Below are positions 33,074 to 41,446 of a DNA stretch of 64,000 bases, in pieces. The position numbers and the translations under genes are program-made. Positions within the stretch are counted from its first letter, which is position 1. Every line of letters begins with the position of its first letter. A model generated the notes under the pieces. The model was given only the letters and a program-made list of their open reading frames with translations, made no database searches and was not told the origin of the DNA. Location: the NCBI GenBank assembly GCA_022792815.1, contig JAAWBS010000001.1, positions 1-64,000 on the forward strand, given 5' to 3'. The DNA comes from Hungatella sp. GTDB lineage: Bacteria > Bacillota > Clostridia > Lachnospirales > Lachnospiraceae.

Positions 33074-36000
33074 TCATCCTCTGTAGTTGGGAACAACAAC
33101 CTGTTCCATCCTTGCATTCTCATCATCGCTGGGAACCACGCCGATGCCGGCCTTCAGCCCGTTGGCCTGAATCTTGTAGGGCACATTGGCATAGGTAAAC
33201 AGCTTCTGGGACAGATATTTCCCGCCGAATCGAAGGCCCTTTCCGTTATCCCGGAAACCGGCCATAAACTTGTATCCCATGGTATCGCCGATATCGCTGT
33301 CACTTAACTCCGCAAAGAAATAGAAATTATAGTGGAATCCCTTGTCCCCGCTTAAAGTCTCATACACACCTACGGCATTGTATGCCTCGGACTCCCGGTT
33401 GTAAAGCTCGTTCAGGAAGGCAGGCACATTGGGGATAAAGACGCAGATGCGGCGATATTGTGCCATGGCCCGGTAAAATTCCTCGTCCTCCAGATGTCCG
33501 GCCATACACTCTTTCTTCTTCACCGCCCGGATCCCCGCCTCACTCAAGAGGGTATTCTTGGCAAAGTCGTAGATGCCGTGGCCGTCGGTCACATAGCGGC
33601 AGCCTGTGTCTGCCGCGATCTGGGCAAACTCCGTCGATCCGATCTCGATGATGCACACATCGCTGTCCTTGTCTAAGCTGGCCCGGATCAAAGTCTTTAA
33701 ATAGGTGGACTTGCCGCTCTTTCTCGTACCTGTGACCACATAGGTCAGAAGGCTGGTGAGATCGACAGAAGAATAGGCCGCCGTCTCGGCATCGTAGCCG
33801 TTCGGCAGAAGGTTGGGAGTGTCTATCAGTTTCTGATAATCCTCCTCTTTCCGGTACTCCTCCCACACAGGTTTCTCGGGAATCACCGGGATCCTTCTGG
33901 CATGTCTTCCCTTGTCTGCCTGGTTGACCAAGGCGATCCTCTTCTTAATGCTGTCGTTTCGGTCAAATGTGCTGTCACCCTCCGCTGCCAGGGCTGTCTG
34001 GAACTCGATGATCTTCTCGCCGTAGTACACAAGGCCCCGGCCCTTCACATTGCTCTCCGGATACAGGGGCACTCTCACCACCCGCATCACATCGCTGTAC
34101 TGGTAGATATCCGACATCTCCAGACTGATGGTGGTCCGGAAGTTATCTGCCAGCCTGGAAGGAATCTCGGATGTCCCGAACCCTCCGGCTGTGACCATGA
34201 GGAAGATGCCGTAGCTCAGTCCCTCCTTGGCCAGCTGTTTGATCATGTCGTCGTAGTGCTCGTCGGTCTTCTCCTTAAATCCGGCGTAGTTATCGATGAC
34301 AATGATGACGGCAGGCAGCCTTCCCCGGCTGTGTTCTACATAGTCCCGGTAATTGGAAGAGGCCAGAAGTTTCTTCCTCTCGTCGATGACAGCGGCGATC
34401 ATAGTGAAGAACTTGGAGATCTTCTCGCCGTCCTCCTCTGCATCCGTCATGATTCCGCCTACCTGTCCGGCATCCTCAAACACCGTCAGCAGCTTGGAAC
34501 TGAAATCCAGGATATAGATGTTGACCTCCTCTGAGGTGTACTTGTTAATCAGGGCGTACACCGCTGTCTGGAGGAACGTGGACTTGCCGGTGGACACAGT
34601 TCCGCAGATGGCGTGGTGACCGTTGTTGGCAAAATCCACTGTGATGGGCATCTGGTTCTGATTCTCCGGGTCATCGCCTTTCCCCACCACCACTGACAGG
34701 GACCACTGGCCGCCGCCTGCGGCACCGGCCCGCTCTCTCAGCTCGAAATCCCGGTATCCGTCTATAGAAGTGAGAGGCAGGATCTCCGGCAGAACCGGCA
34801 TCCACAGCTGCACCGTGTGGGTGTAGCCGCTCTTTTCTGCCACCTGGGCCAGATATTCGTTGACTGCCTCCAACTGGGACTTGGCCTTGGTCTCGGGAAG
34901 CTTGATCCCGTGCTTTAAGGCGGCATCGATCAGCTGAACCACTTTGTGATCTTCCGAGCTTCCCTTCAGACTGCCGAAGAGACGGATAAACACTTTCAGT
35001 CTCACGTCATTGTACTGGCTCTTTTTATAATCGATATTTTTCTTCTCCATGAGGCCGTAGACCACGCCCATGATCCTCTCGATGTAGACGTCATCGATTC
35101 GATCCAGATCAGAGACCCTGTTTCCTGCCGCGTACTCCACGGCCTGACACAGAATCTTGATCCACCGCTGTCTGGCCTCCTCCTGGTATTTGATCTTAAA
35201 GTGATTGCCCACCAGGTCGATCTTGCCGACGGAATCCAGCATCTGGGCCACCACCAGCTTCTTGTCTCCCAGGACCTCGTCGTAGACGGCCCCGGAATAT
35301 CCGGATTGGAACAGTTCAAACAGCTCGTCGTTGCCCACCTGTAAATATCCCCGGCCGGCCTGAGTCAGATAGGCCGCATCCGCCCGATGGAGCATATCCA
35401 TGGAATCCTGCCGGTCCTGCACCCTCAGACACAGGCGGAATTTGGAGTTGGACCAGATGTTGTCGTCCACCGTGCCGGCCGGCTTCTGGGTGGCCAGAAT
35501 CAAATGGACTCCCAGACTTCGTCCCACCTGGGCCACACTCACCAGCTCCCTCATAAAGTCCGGCTCCTCCCGCTTTAACTCCGCAAACTCATCGATGATA
35601 ATAAACATGTGAGGGATAGGCTCTTTGGCGCTGTTGCTCTTGTAGAGGGACGTGTACGCGTTGATGTTGTTGACGCCGTAGTAGGAGAAGATCCTCTGTC
35701 TCCTCTTGTTCTCTGATTTGATGGACACCATGGCCCGCTTGACCTGGTTGCCGGACAGGTTGGAGATGGCGCCGATCATATGGGGCAGGCCTTTAAAGAG
35801 ATTGGCCATGCCGCCGCCCTTGTAGTCGATGATGAAAAATCCCACATCGTCAGGGCTGTAATTGATGGCCAGGGACAGTATATAGGTCTGAAGGGTCTCC
35901 GACTTGCCGGAACCTGTAGTTCCCGCCACTAGTCCGTGGGGACCGTGATATCGCTCATGGATATCCAGGTAACAGGGCGCTCCTCCGCTCTTGAAGCCGA

Positions 36001-38068
36001 CGAGGGCCCTCATGGACTCTGCCGTCCGGGACCGCCTCCACCGCTCGGCCGCGTTTAACTCTTCCGGCCTGGAGATCCCGTACATATCAAAGAAGGTGAG
36101 AGAACTTGGAACCTCGCCGCCGCTCTCCGTCTCATTGACCTCGATATTGGCCAGTCTCTTGGCAAAGCTCATCAGCTTGGCATCGGATACCTCGTCGAAC
36201 ACGACAGGAATCTTGTCCGTGTTCTCATCCGTGGTGGAGTAGATGCCGGAAAATCCGCTGTTGTTCTCGATGATGAATTCACAGTTGTTGGGCAGCCCCT
36301 CGTAGTGCTCGGACACAATGACGGTGGACAGTCCGATCTGGCCGCTTTCGTCGTTTACATATTTTGTGATCAGCTCGCCCTCCAGCAGTTCTTTGTTGAG
36401 CACGATCAGAATATAGTAGGGCTTTATGCCGCTTAAGTCCTCTTCCTTCCTGGTCCTCATGATCTGGCTTAAAGCATAGAACACCTCGCTGGCCTCGTTT
36501 TTGTTGGCCGCGAAAAACCGAAGCTTCTTGTCCTCGGACCAGACGTGGGGAAGCCATTTGACGAACTCCCAGGTCCTGACATTGGGAATCCGGTTGGCGT
36601 CGTAGACCATGGCGATCTTCACGTCGGTGTAACTGTTGTTGCCGGCGATCTGAGCGATCAGATTCTTGACGACAAAGACCCAGGCGTTGTTGCTGCCGAT
36701 GACGCCCACCAGGCTCTTTTCCCTGAGATTGACACAGGCAGGCACATTGCGCATGATGCTGAACCGGTCGCTGATCATCTTCGGCTTCTCTGCCAGAGAA
36801 TCGTCCAGCATGGTGAACCGCTCCCTCTGAACCTCGATGGTCAGGGGGCTTGGCACATCTCCCACCCCCAGCCTGTAGGTCAGCACGTCGCTGTGGTTAA
36901 AATTTCGGTTCCACAGCTTCTCATTGCCGTAGGCATAATCCGCGATGGCATCTGAGGAAAGGTATTTCGCCCGCATGGCAGCGGAATTGGCGTTGTAGCA
37001 CTCTTCTATGTAATTCTGCTTGTCGATAAGATACTGGCCGTATTTATCGTAGCGCTGCCGCTCTTCCTGGTAGACTCTCTTCTTGTTGAACCGCAGATTC
37101 ATAAGTGCCCAGAAGACGCCGATGAAGGCGGAGGCCACCGCGGTGATGATGCCGGTGTACATCATAGAGCTGCCGGCGCTGCCGCTCATCCGGGATGCCG
37201 CGACAGTCATCCCGCTTCCCAAAATCATGGGGATAGTCATGGTCATAGCCGGCCCGATCTGCATGTAGAGAGGCATGGGAGTGATCTCCCTGGGGGCGGG
37301 CGGCGGATCGATGGTGACCGTCTCCGAATTGACCTTGGGGATGCTTCTCGGCGCCCGATAAAAGACCGACCGGGCGCTGCTGCCGCTCTTCTTGCCCTTG
37401 GTCTCCAAAAGTCCCAGTTCCGGCGTGGTAAGCTCGGTCAGATCCGTCTCTCCGCCTGTAGGGCTGTTGACCGCCAGCAGATTGCCCAGACAGATGATGC
37501 TCAGCCCGAACACGCGAATATGATCTCCAAAGTTCAGTTTTGTCTTCCCGTTGACCCGGATGTTGTTGACATAGGTACCGTTGGAGGAGGTGTCCTCCAG
37601 CCAGGCAGCGGTTCCGTCATAGCGGATATTGCAGTGATGGTGGGAGACAAAGCTTTTGGTCTGTTTTTCTATGGGGTAGCGATAACGAATCTTGTTATCC
37701 GGATCCAATCCTATAGATACCACCTGATTGGCGACAAGGACATATTTTTTGTAAACACACAGAGGATTATCCTTCTCCTCCACAAGGATCGTCAGAAATT
37801 CCCCTGCCGATGTGGACAGGTTATATCTTCCGTAGACAGGAAGCCTGTTGTTGTCCGGCGAGGGCGGACCGATATACTCGATGGTACGCCCCTCGGTTAC
37901 GGGTTTAAAATACCACTGGTTCTGTATGCTCTCCAGCTCTACTACTTCATTGGCCTGGAGATGAAAAGTCTCGGCATCCAAAAGAAATGAGTACTCCGTG
38001 TTGGCCATAGACGGCAACACGACCTCATAAAATGCCCAGTCGTTGTAGATCGACAGTACTTTACTCAT
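33074..38068 (-). CDS. essC: EssC: FtsK/SpoIIIE-type type VII secretion ATPase
   Basis: This 1664-residue protein is the central motor and membrane channel part of Firmicutes type VII systems. The N-terminal 200 residues hold two FHA-type domains; the second has SHHHCNIRY and SSNGTYVNN (141-169). Two membrane helices follow (about 272-292 and 302-324). A degenerate ATPase-like region lies near 450-560, and then come three ATPase domains. D1 has Walker A GTTGSGKS (716-723) and Walker B IIIDEF. D2 has GTVSTGKST (1156-1164) with IDN at the Walker B end. D3 has GTRKSGKST (1447-1455) but no acidic Walker B (CVFIPN). Start: ATG 38068 after AAGGGGG; the 25 codons upstream belong to the promoter region. 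Confidence 0.95.
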   Translation of the reverse strand: MSKVLSIYNDWAFYEVVLPSMANTEYSFLLDAETFHLQANEVVELESIQNQWYFKPVTEGRTIEYIGPPSPDNNRLPVYGRYNLSTSAGEFLTILVEEKDNPLCVYKKYVLVANQVVSIGLDPDNKIRYRYPIEKQTKSFVSHHHCNIRYDGTAAWLEDTSSNGTYVNNIRVNGKTKLNFGDHIRVFGLSIICLGNLLAVNSPTGGETDLTELTTPELGLLETKGKKSGSSARSVFYRAPRSIPKVNSETVTIDPPPAPREITPMPLYMQIGPAMTMTIPMILGSGMTVAASRMSGSAGSSMMYTGIITAVASAFIGVFWALMNLRFNKKRVYQEERQRYDKYGQYLIDKQNYIEECYNANSAAMRAKYLSSDAIADYAYGNEKLWNRNFNHSDVLTYRLGVGDVPSPLTIEVQRERFTMLDDSLAEKPKMISDRFSIMRNVPACVNLREKSLVGVIGSNNAWVFVVKNLIAQIAGNNSYTDVKIAMVYDANRIPNVRTWEFVKWLPHVWSEDKKLRFFAANKNEASEVFYALSQIMRTRKEEDLSGIKPYYILIVLNKELLEGELITKYVNDESGQIGLSTVIVSEHYEGLPNNCEFIIENNSGFSGIYSTTDENTDKIPVVFDEVSDAKLMSFAKRLANIEVNETESGGEVPSSLTFFDMYGISRPEELNAAERWRRSRTAESMRALVGFKSGGAPCYLDIHERYHGPHGLVAGTTGSGKSETLQTYILSLAINYSPDDVGFFIIDYKGGGMANLFKGLPHMIGAISNLSGNQVKRAMVSIKSENKRRQRIFSYYGVNNINAYTSLYKSNSAKEPIPHMFIIIDEFAELKREEPDFMRELVSVAQVGRSLGVHLILATQKPAGTVDDNIWSNSKFRLCLRVQDRQDSMDMLHRADAAYLTQAGRGYLQVGNDELFELFQSGYSGAVYDEVLGDKKLVVAQMLDSVGKIDLVGNHFKIKYQEEARQRWIKILCQAVEYAAGNRVSDLDRIDDVYIERIMGVVYGLMEKKNIDYKKSQYNDVRLKVFIRLFGSLKGSSEDHKVVQLIDAALKHGIKLPETKAKSQLEAVNEYLAQVAEKSGYTHTVQLWMPVLPEILPLTSIDGYRDFELRERAGAAGGGQWSLSVVVGKGDDPENQNQMPITVDFANNGHHAICGTVSTGKSTFLQTAVYALINKYTSEEVNIYILDFSSKLLTVFEDAGQVGGIMTDAEEDGEKISKFFTMIAAVIDERKKLLASSNYRDYVEHSRGRLPAVIIVIDNYAGFKEKTDEHYDDMIKQLAKEGLSYGIFLMVTAGGFGTSEIPSRLADNFRTTISLEMSDIYQYSDVMRVVRVPLYPESNVKGRGLVYYGEKIIEFQTALAAEGDSTFDRNDSIKKRIALVNQADKGRHARRIPVIPEKPVWEEYRKEEDYQKLIDTPNLLPNGYDAETAAYSSVDLTSLLTYVVTGTRKSGKSTYLKTLIRASLDKDSDVCIIEIGSTEFAQIAADTGCRYVTDGHGIYDFAKNTLLSEAGIRAVKKKECMAGHLEDEEFYRAMAQYRRICVFIPNVPAFLNELYNRESEAYNAVGVYETLSGDKGFHYNFYFFAELSDSDIGDTMGYKFMAGFRDNGKGLRFGGKYLSQKLFTYANVPYKIQANGLKAGIGVVPSDDENARMEQVVVPNYRG

Positions 38069-38081
38069 ATTGGCCCCCTTG

Positions 38082-38103
38082 TCATGTGAATGGTTCCACA
38101 TGA
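38082..38103. promoter_or_regulatory. Inverted repeat just downstream of the essC promoter (candidate operator)
   Basis: TCATGTG (38082-38088) and CACATGA (38097-38103) form a perfect 7-bp inverted repeat around 8 bases. It lies just after the expected transcription start of the essC promoter, a usual place for a repressor site. It could instead form a short leader hairpin. Confidence 0.45.
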
Positions 38104-38114
38104 ATATTTCCTTT

Positions 38115-38143
38115 ATTTTACAAAATCCGTCAGGCTTTGTCAA
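38115..38143 (-). promoter_or_regulatory. Promoter of the essC operon
   Basis: On the minus strand TTGACA (38143-38138), a 17-base spacer and TAAAAT (38120-38115) lie about 47 bp before the essC ATG. The -35 lies within the last codons of the acetyltransferase gene, showing that the type VII operon has its own start. Confidence 0.65.
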
Positions 38144-38681
38144 TGGACGGTTCCGCCCGCTTCAGGAAGATCTCCCGCACATGCCCTCCATACTTCTCCT
38201 TCACCGTCATGGCCTGATACCCCTGTCTCACCACATTGCTGCGGCTGTAGCAGTTATCCGGGTGGACCGTGCACATCAGATACCGGAATCCCGCCGCTCC
38301 AAGGTCCGCCTCCGCAGCCTCCATCAGCCGTCTCTGCAGCCCGTGCCCGCGATACTCCGGAAGCACGGCCACCGAATCCATGTGAGCCACCAGGGGCAAT
38401 TCCTCCTCCCCAAGGCCGATATCATATCCCATATTGCTCTCATCCAAACCAGGCGCTACGGCCATAAACACCCCGGCCACAGCGCCTGTCTTTTGATCGA
38501 TCGCCTTATATCCCGTGCCCCTCCCTGTGGTCAGCATCCGGTAGGTATACGCCTCATCGTCAGCCATGAACCACTCCTTATGGTCCATGGCCTGCCATGC
38601 CGTCCCGATGATATCCGCAAATACCTGATAATCCTCCGCGACTGCCCTCTCGATCCGAAATTCTCTCTCCTCTGTCCTCAT
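38130..38681 (-). CDS. GNAT-family N-acetyltransferase
   Basis: The 183-residue protein has the GNAT core: a long first region with a Trp/Asp-rich stretch, AHMDSVAVLPEYRGHGLQRR (motif A, acetyl-CoA pyrophosphate loop, about 118-137) and a C-terminal HPDNCYSRSNVVRQGY motif B (about 158-173). The substrate is unknown. The ATG overlaps the TrmL stop (TGATG), so it is translated with the tRNA methyltransferase. It is the last gene of the 41410-38130 operon. Confidence 0.88.
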   Translation of the reverse strand: MRTEEREFRIERAVAEDYQVFADIIGTAWQAMDHKEWFMADDEAYTYRMLTTGRGTGYKAIDQKTGAVAGVFMAVAPGLDESNMGYDIGLGEEELPLVAHMDSVAVLPEYRGHGLQRRLMEAAEADLGAAGFRYLMCTVHPDNCYSRSNVVRQGYQAMTVKEKYGGHVREIFLKRAEPSIDKA

Positions 38682-39175
38682 CAGTCCCTCCAGTTAAGCC
38701 GGTGCAGATGACCCTCTGTGGTCATCTTCTCAAATCCGTTCTGCCGCAGAGCCTCATAGAGCACCACAGACACCGCATTGGACAGGTTCAGGGAACGGAT
38801 CTCTCCCCACATGGGGATCCGCACGCAGGTTTCCTCGTACTCCACCAGCAGCTCCTCCGGGATCCCCCCGCTCTCCTTGCCGAACATCAGATAACAATCC
38901 GGCTCATAGGCGGGTTCCGTGTACATCTGCCGCGCCTTGGTGGTGGCCATGTAGATCTTGGCCCCCGGATTCCTCTCCAGGAAATCCTCAAAGTTACAGT
39001 ACACGATCACCTCCAGCCGATCCCAGTAATCCAGCCCCGCCCTCTTAAGCGCCTTCTCGTTGATCTTAAATCCCAGGGGCTCGATCAGATGGAGTCTGGT
39101 GTTGGTAGCCACACAGGTCCTCCCGATGTTTCCCGTATTTGCCGGCATCTCCGGTTCAAACAGCACTATATTCAT
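38681..39175 (-). CDS. trmL: TrmL-type tRNA wobble-base 2'-O-methyltransferase
   Basis: The 164-residue SPOUT methyltransferase should methylate the ribose of wobble nucleotide 34 in certain leucine tRNAs using S-adenosylmethionine. The family motifs are clear: EPEMPANTGNIGRTC (9-23), LMFGKESGGIPEELL (near 96-110) and the knot segment IPMWGEIRSLNLSNAVSVVLYE in outline (near 119-140). Length is typical. ATG overlaps the aminotransferase stop (ATGA). Confidence 0.92.
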   Translation of the reverse strand: MNIVLFEPEMPANTGNIGRTCVATNTRLHLIEPLGFKINEKALKRAGLDYWDRLEVIVYCNFEDFLERNPGAKIYMATTKARQMYTEPAYEPDCYLMFGKESGGIPEELLVEYEETCVRIPMWGEIRSLNLSNAVSVVLYEALRQNGFEKMTTEGHLHRLNWRD

Positions 39176-40347
39176 CCCAATTTACCGTCCAGTCTTTTCA
39201 CGAACCGCTCCATCCGTCCCAGTGCCTCCTTTAAATTCTTTAACGAGTAGGCATAGGAAACTCTCAGGTAGCCCTCCCCGCAGGCGCCGAAAGCCGTCCC
39301 CGGCACCACAGCCACCTTCTCCTCCTGAAGGAAACGGTTGGCAAACTGCTCTGAGGTCATTCCAAACCGTTTGATGCTGGGAAATGCATAAAAAGCCCCG
39401 TTGGGTTCAAAACACTCCAGCCCCATCTCCTCGAACGCGTGAAGCACAAACCGCCTCCTCTGATCATAGGATTCCCTCATCATCTCCACGTCCCCATCCC
39501 CGTCTCTCACAGCGGACACCGCCGCGTATTGGCTGGTGGTCGGAGCGCACATGATGGCAAACTGGTGGATCTTGAGCATCTGCTCCTGGATCAGGTGAGG
39601 GGCCGCCACATAGCCCAGACGCCACCCGGTCATGGCGTAGGATTTGGAAAAGCCGTTGATCAGGATGGTCCGCTCCCTCATCCCGGGAAGAGAGGCGATG
39701 GACACATGGCGCTCCGACCCAAAGGTCAGTTCACAGTAGATCTCATCGGACAGCACAAAGAGATCATGGTCGATGACAATCTTTGCCACCGCCTCCAGGT
39801 CCTCCCTCCTCATGACAGCCCCTGTAGGGTTGTTGGGGAAGGGCATAATCAGGATCTTGGTCTTGTCCGTAATCTTCTCCAGAAGCTTCTCGGCCGTGAG
39901 GCGGAACTGGTCTTTCTCCTCCAGTTCGATGATCACAGGCCTGCCTCCTGCCAGCACCGTACACGGCAGGTAGGAGACGAAGCTGGGCTGAGGGATGAGA
40001 ACCTCGTCTCCGGGGTTCACCATGGCTCTCAGAGCGATATCGATGGCCTCGCTGCCTCCTACCGTCACGATCAGCTCCTTGTTGGGGTCATAGGTGATAT
40101 CGCAGCGCCGCTTCAGATAATTGGCGATCTCCGTGCGCAGCTCCTTCAGTCCTGAGTTGGAGGTGTAAAAGGTCCTCCCTTTCTCAAGAGAATAGATGCC
40201 CTCCTCTCGGATGTGCCAGGGCGTGTCAAAATCCGGCTCGCCCACACCTAATGAGATGGCGTCCTTCATCTCGCTGACAATGTCAAAAAACTTGCGGATG
40301 CCCGACGGCTCTATGTTTACGATGGTATCTGATAAAGGGTTTCTCAT
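39172..40347 (-). CDS. Class I/II PLP-dependent aminotransferase
   Basis: The 391-residue fold-type I aminotransferase starts with MRNPLSDTIVNIEPSGIRKF in outline. It has the PLP-binding segment FPNNPTGAV, the Asp of LSDEIYCELTF and the Schiff-base lysine in INGFSKSYAMTGWRLG (near 234-249). It resembles the aspartate/alanine branch; the exact amino acid is not clear. ATGA overlaps on both sides tie it to the Lrp regulator and TrmL. The Lrp neighbour suggests expression tuned by an amino acid. Confidence 0.92.
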   Translation of the reverse strand: MRNPLSDTIVNIEPSGIRKFFDIVSEMKDAISLGVGEPDFDTPWHIREEGIYSLEKGRTFYTSNSGLKELRTEIANYLKRRCDITYDPNKELIVTVGGSEAIDIALRAMVNPGDEVLIPQPSFVSYLPCTVLAGGRPVIIELEEKDQFRLTAEKLLEKITDKTKILIMPFPNNPTGAVMRREDLEAVAKIVIDHDLFVLSDEIYCELTFGSERHVSIASLPGMRERTILINGFSKSYAMTGWRLGYVAAPHLIQEQMLKIHQFAIMCAPTTSQYAAVSAVRDGDGDVEMMRESYDQRRRFVLHAFEEMGLECFEPNGAFYAFPSIKRFGMTSEQFANRFLQEEKVAVVPGTAFGACGEGYLRVSYAYSLKNLKEALGRMERFVKRLDGKLG

Positions 40348-40826
40348 GGTGTAATCAGCATCCTTTCATCCTGGACCTCCTGCACCAGTACTGTACCATG
40401 GTCCTTGTATTTTTTCAGCACAAAATGGGTGGCCGTGCCGCGCACGGAGTCCAGAGTGGAAAGCTTCTCAGACACAAACTGGGCCACCTGACGCATGGTC
40501 TTGCCCTCGATAAACACGGTAAAATCATAGGCGCCCGACATGAGATACACTGCATTGACCTCACTGTACTGATAGATTCGCTCCGCGATCTTGTCAAATC
40601 CCATGCCCCTCTGAGGAGTCACACTGACCTCGATTAAAGCTACCACCTTCTCGTCGCTGGTGTTGTCCCAGTTGATCAGGGTGTGGTAGCCGCAGATGAT
40701 ATGCTCTTTCTCCATATCCGCGATCTCATTGGCCACCGCGATCTCGCTTTCTCCGAGAAGGATCGCCAGATCCTTGATGTCAATCCTACTGTTCTTCTCC
40801 ATGATCGCCAAAATCTTTTCTCTCAT
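40344..40826 (-). CDS. Lrp/AsnC-family transcription regulator
   Basis: The 160-residue protein has an N-terminal winged helix-turn-helix (about 1-55: IMEKNSRIDIKDLAILLGES in outline) and a C-terminal RAM domain (about 65-145) that binds amino acids and drives oligomerisation. The start is ATG 40826 after AAAGGAG, overlapping the stop of the preceding gene (ATGA). It probably controls its own operon with the aminotransferase. Confidence 0.92.
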   Translation of the reverse strand: MREKILAIMEKNSRIDIKDLAILLGESEIAVANEIADMEKEHIICGYHTLINWDNTSDEKVVALIEVSVTPQRGMGFDKIAERIYQYSEVNAVYLMSGAYDFTVFIEGKTMRQVAQFVSEKLSTLDSVRGTATHFVLKKYKDHGTVLVQEVQDERMLITP

Positions 40827-41410
40827 ACCATCGTCTCCTTTTTCCATAAGTTTACAGAAACCAGCTCATCTTCCCTTGGCCTCTCTAAGAATCCTCTCAC
40901 CTGACCGTAATGGATCTCTCTTCCGATGCCGCGGCTCACCACACCGATGACCGCAGCCGGGATCCCCTCCCGGATCAGGCGCTCTGCCAGATGATATCCG
41001 TTGTCCGCAGCTGCGATGACACAGTTTTTGCTGTAAAGCCGGTAGGGGTTTAACTCGTACCTCTCGCACACCTCAATGGTGTCCTGCCTGACAGGGATAC
41101 GGTACAGATCCACCTGAAATCCTCTCCGGTAAGCCCCCGACAGATTCCAAAGGGCGGTAAAAATACCGCCCTCCCCTGCACACTCCCACTCCGTGGCGCC
41201 ATACTCCCGCCAAGGAACGGAGTCCTCGTCTATGATCCTGCCTGTGCCCTGCTGCATCCGCTCGATATAGGTTCTTGAAAACCAGGCAGACAACTCTGCC
41301 TCCCTGGCCTTGGCGATCCGTCTCGCCCCCTCCAGTCCCGCATAGCCTGCGGCCACCAGATCCTGTCCGGCTTCTAAAGTCCCTCTAAGTTCCCGTTCAA
41401 CAGGCTTCAT
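40823..41410 (-). CDS. AIR synthase-related (PurM/HypE C-terminal-like) protein
   Basis: The 195-residue protein has segments typical of the C-terminal half of the PurM/HypE fold: EGGIFTALWNLSGAYRRGFQV, then LYRIPVRQDTIEVCERYELNPYRLYSKNC, each in outline, and a late IPAAVIGVV. The N-terminal ATP-binding half of AIR synthase is absent, so it is a half-size relative; similar genes in Clostridia are labelled hydrogenase maturation factor. The reaction is unknown. It is translationally coupled to the Lrp regulator. The start at ATG 41410 is taken from the frame. Confidence 0.65.
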   Translation of the reverse strand: MKPVERELRGTLEAGQDLVAAGYAGLEGARRIAKAREAELSAWFSRTYIERMQQGTGRIIDEDSVPWREYGATEWECAGEGGIFTALWNLSGAYRRGFQVDLYRIPVRQDTIEVCERYELNPYRLYSKNCVIAAADNGYHLAERLIREGIPAAVIGVVSRGIGREIHYGQVRGFLERPREDELVSVNLWKKETMV

Positions 41411-41446
41411 GCTCTATCATACCTTTCCCGACCAAGCTGATCGACT

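Noticed and set aside
38069-38143. 25-codon N-terminal extension of EssC
   Set aside because: This stretch contains a consensus promoter and an inverted repeat, and the ATG at 38068 has its own ribosome site.
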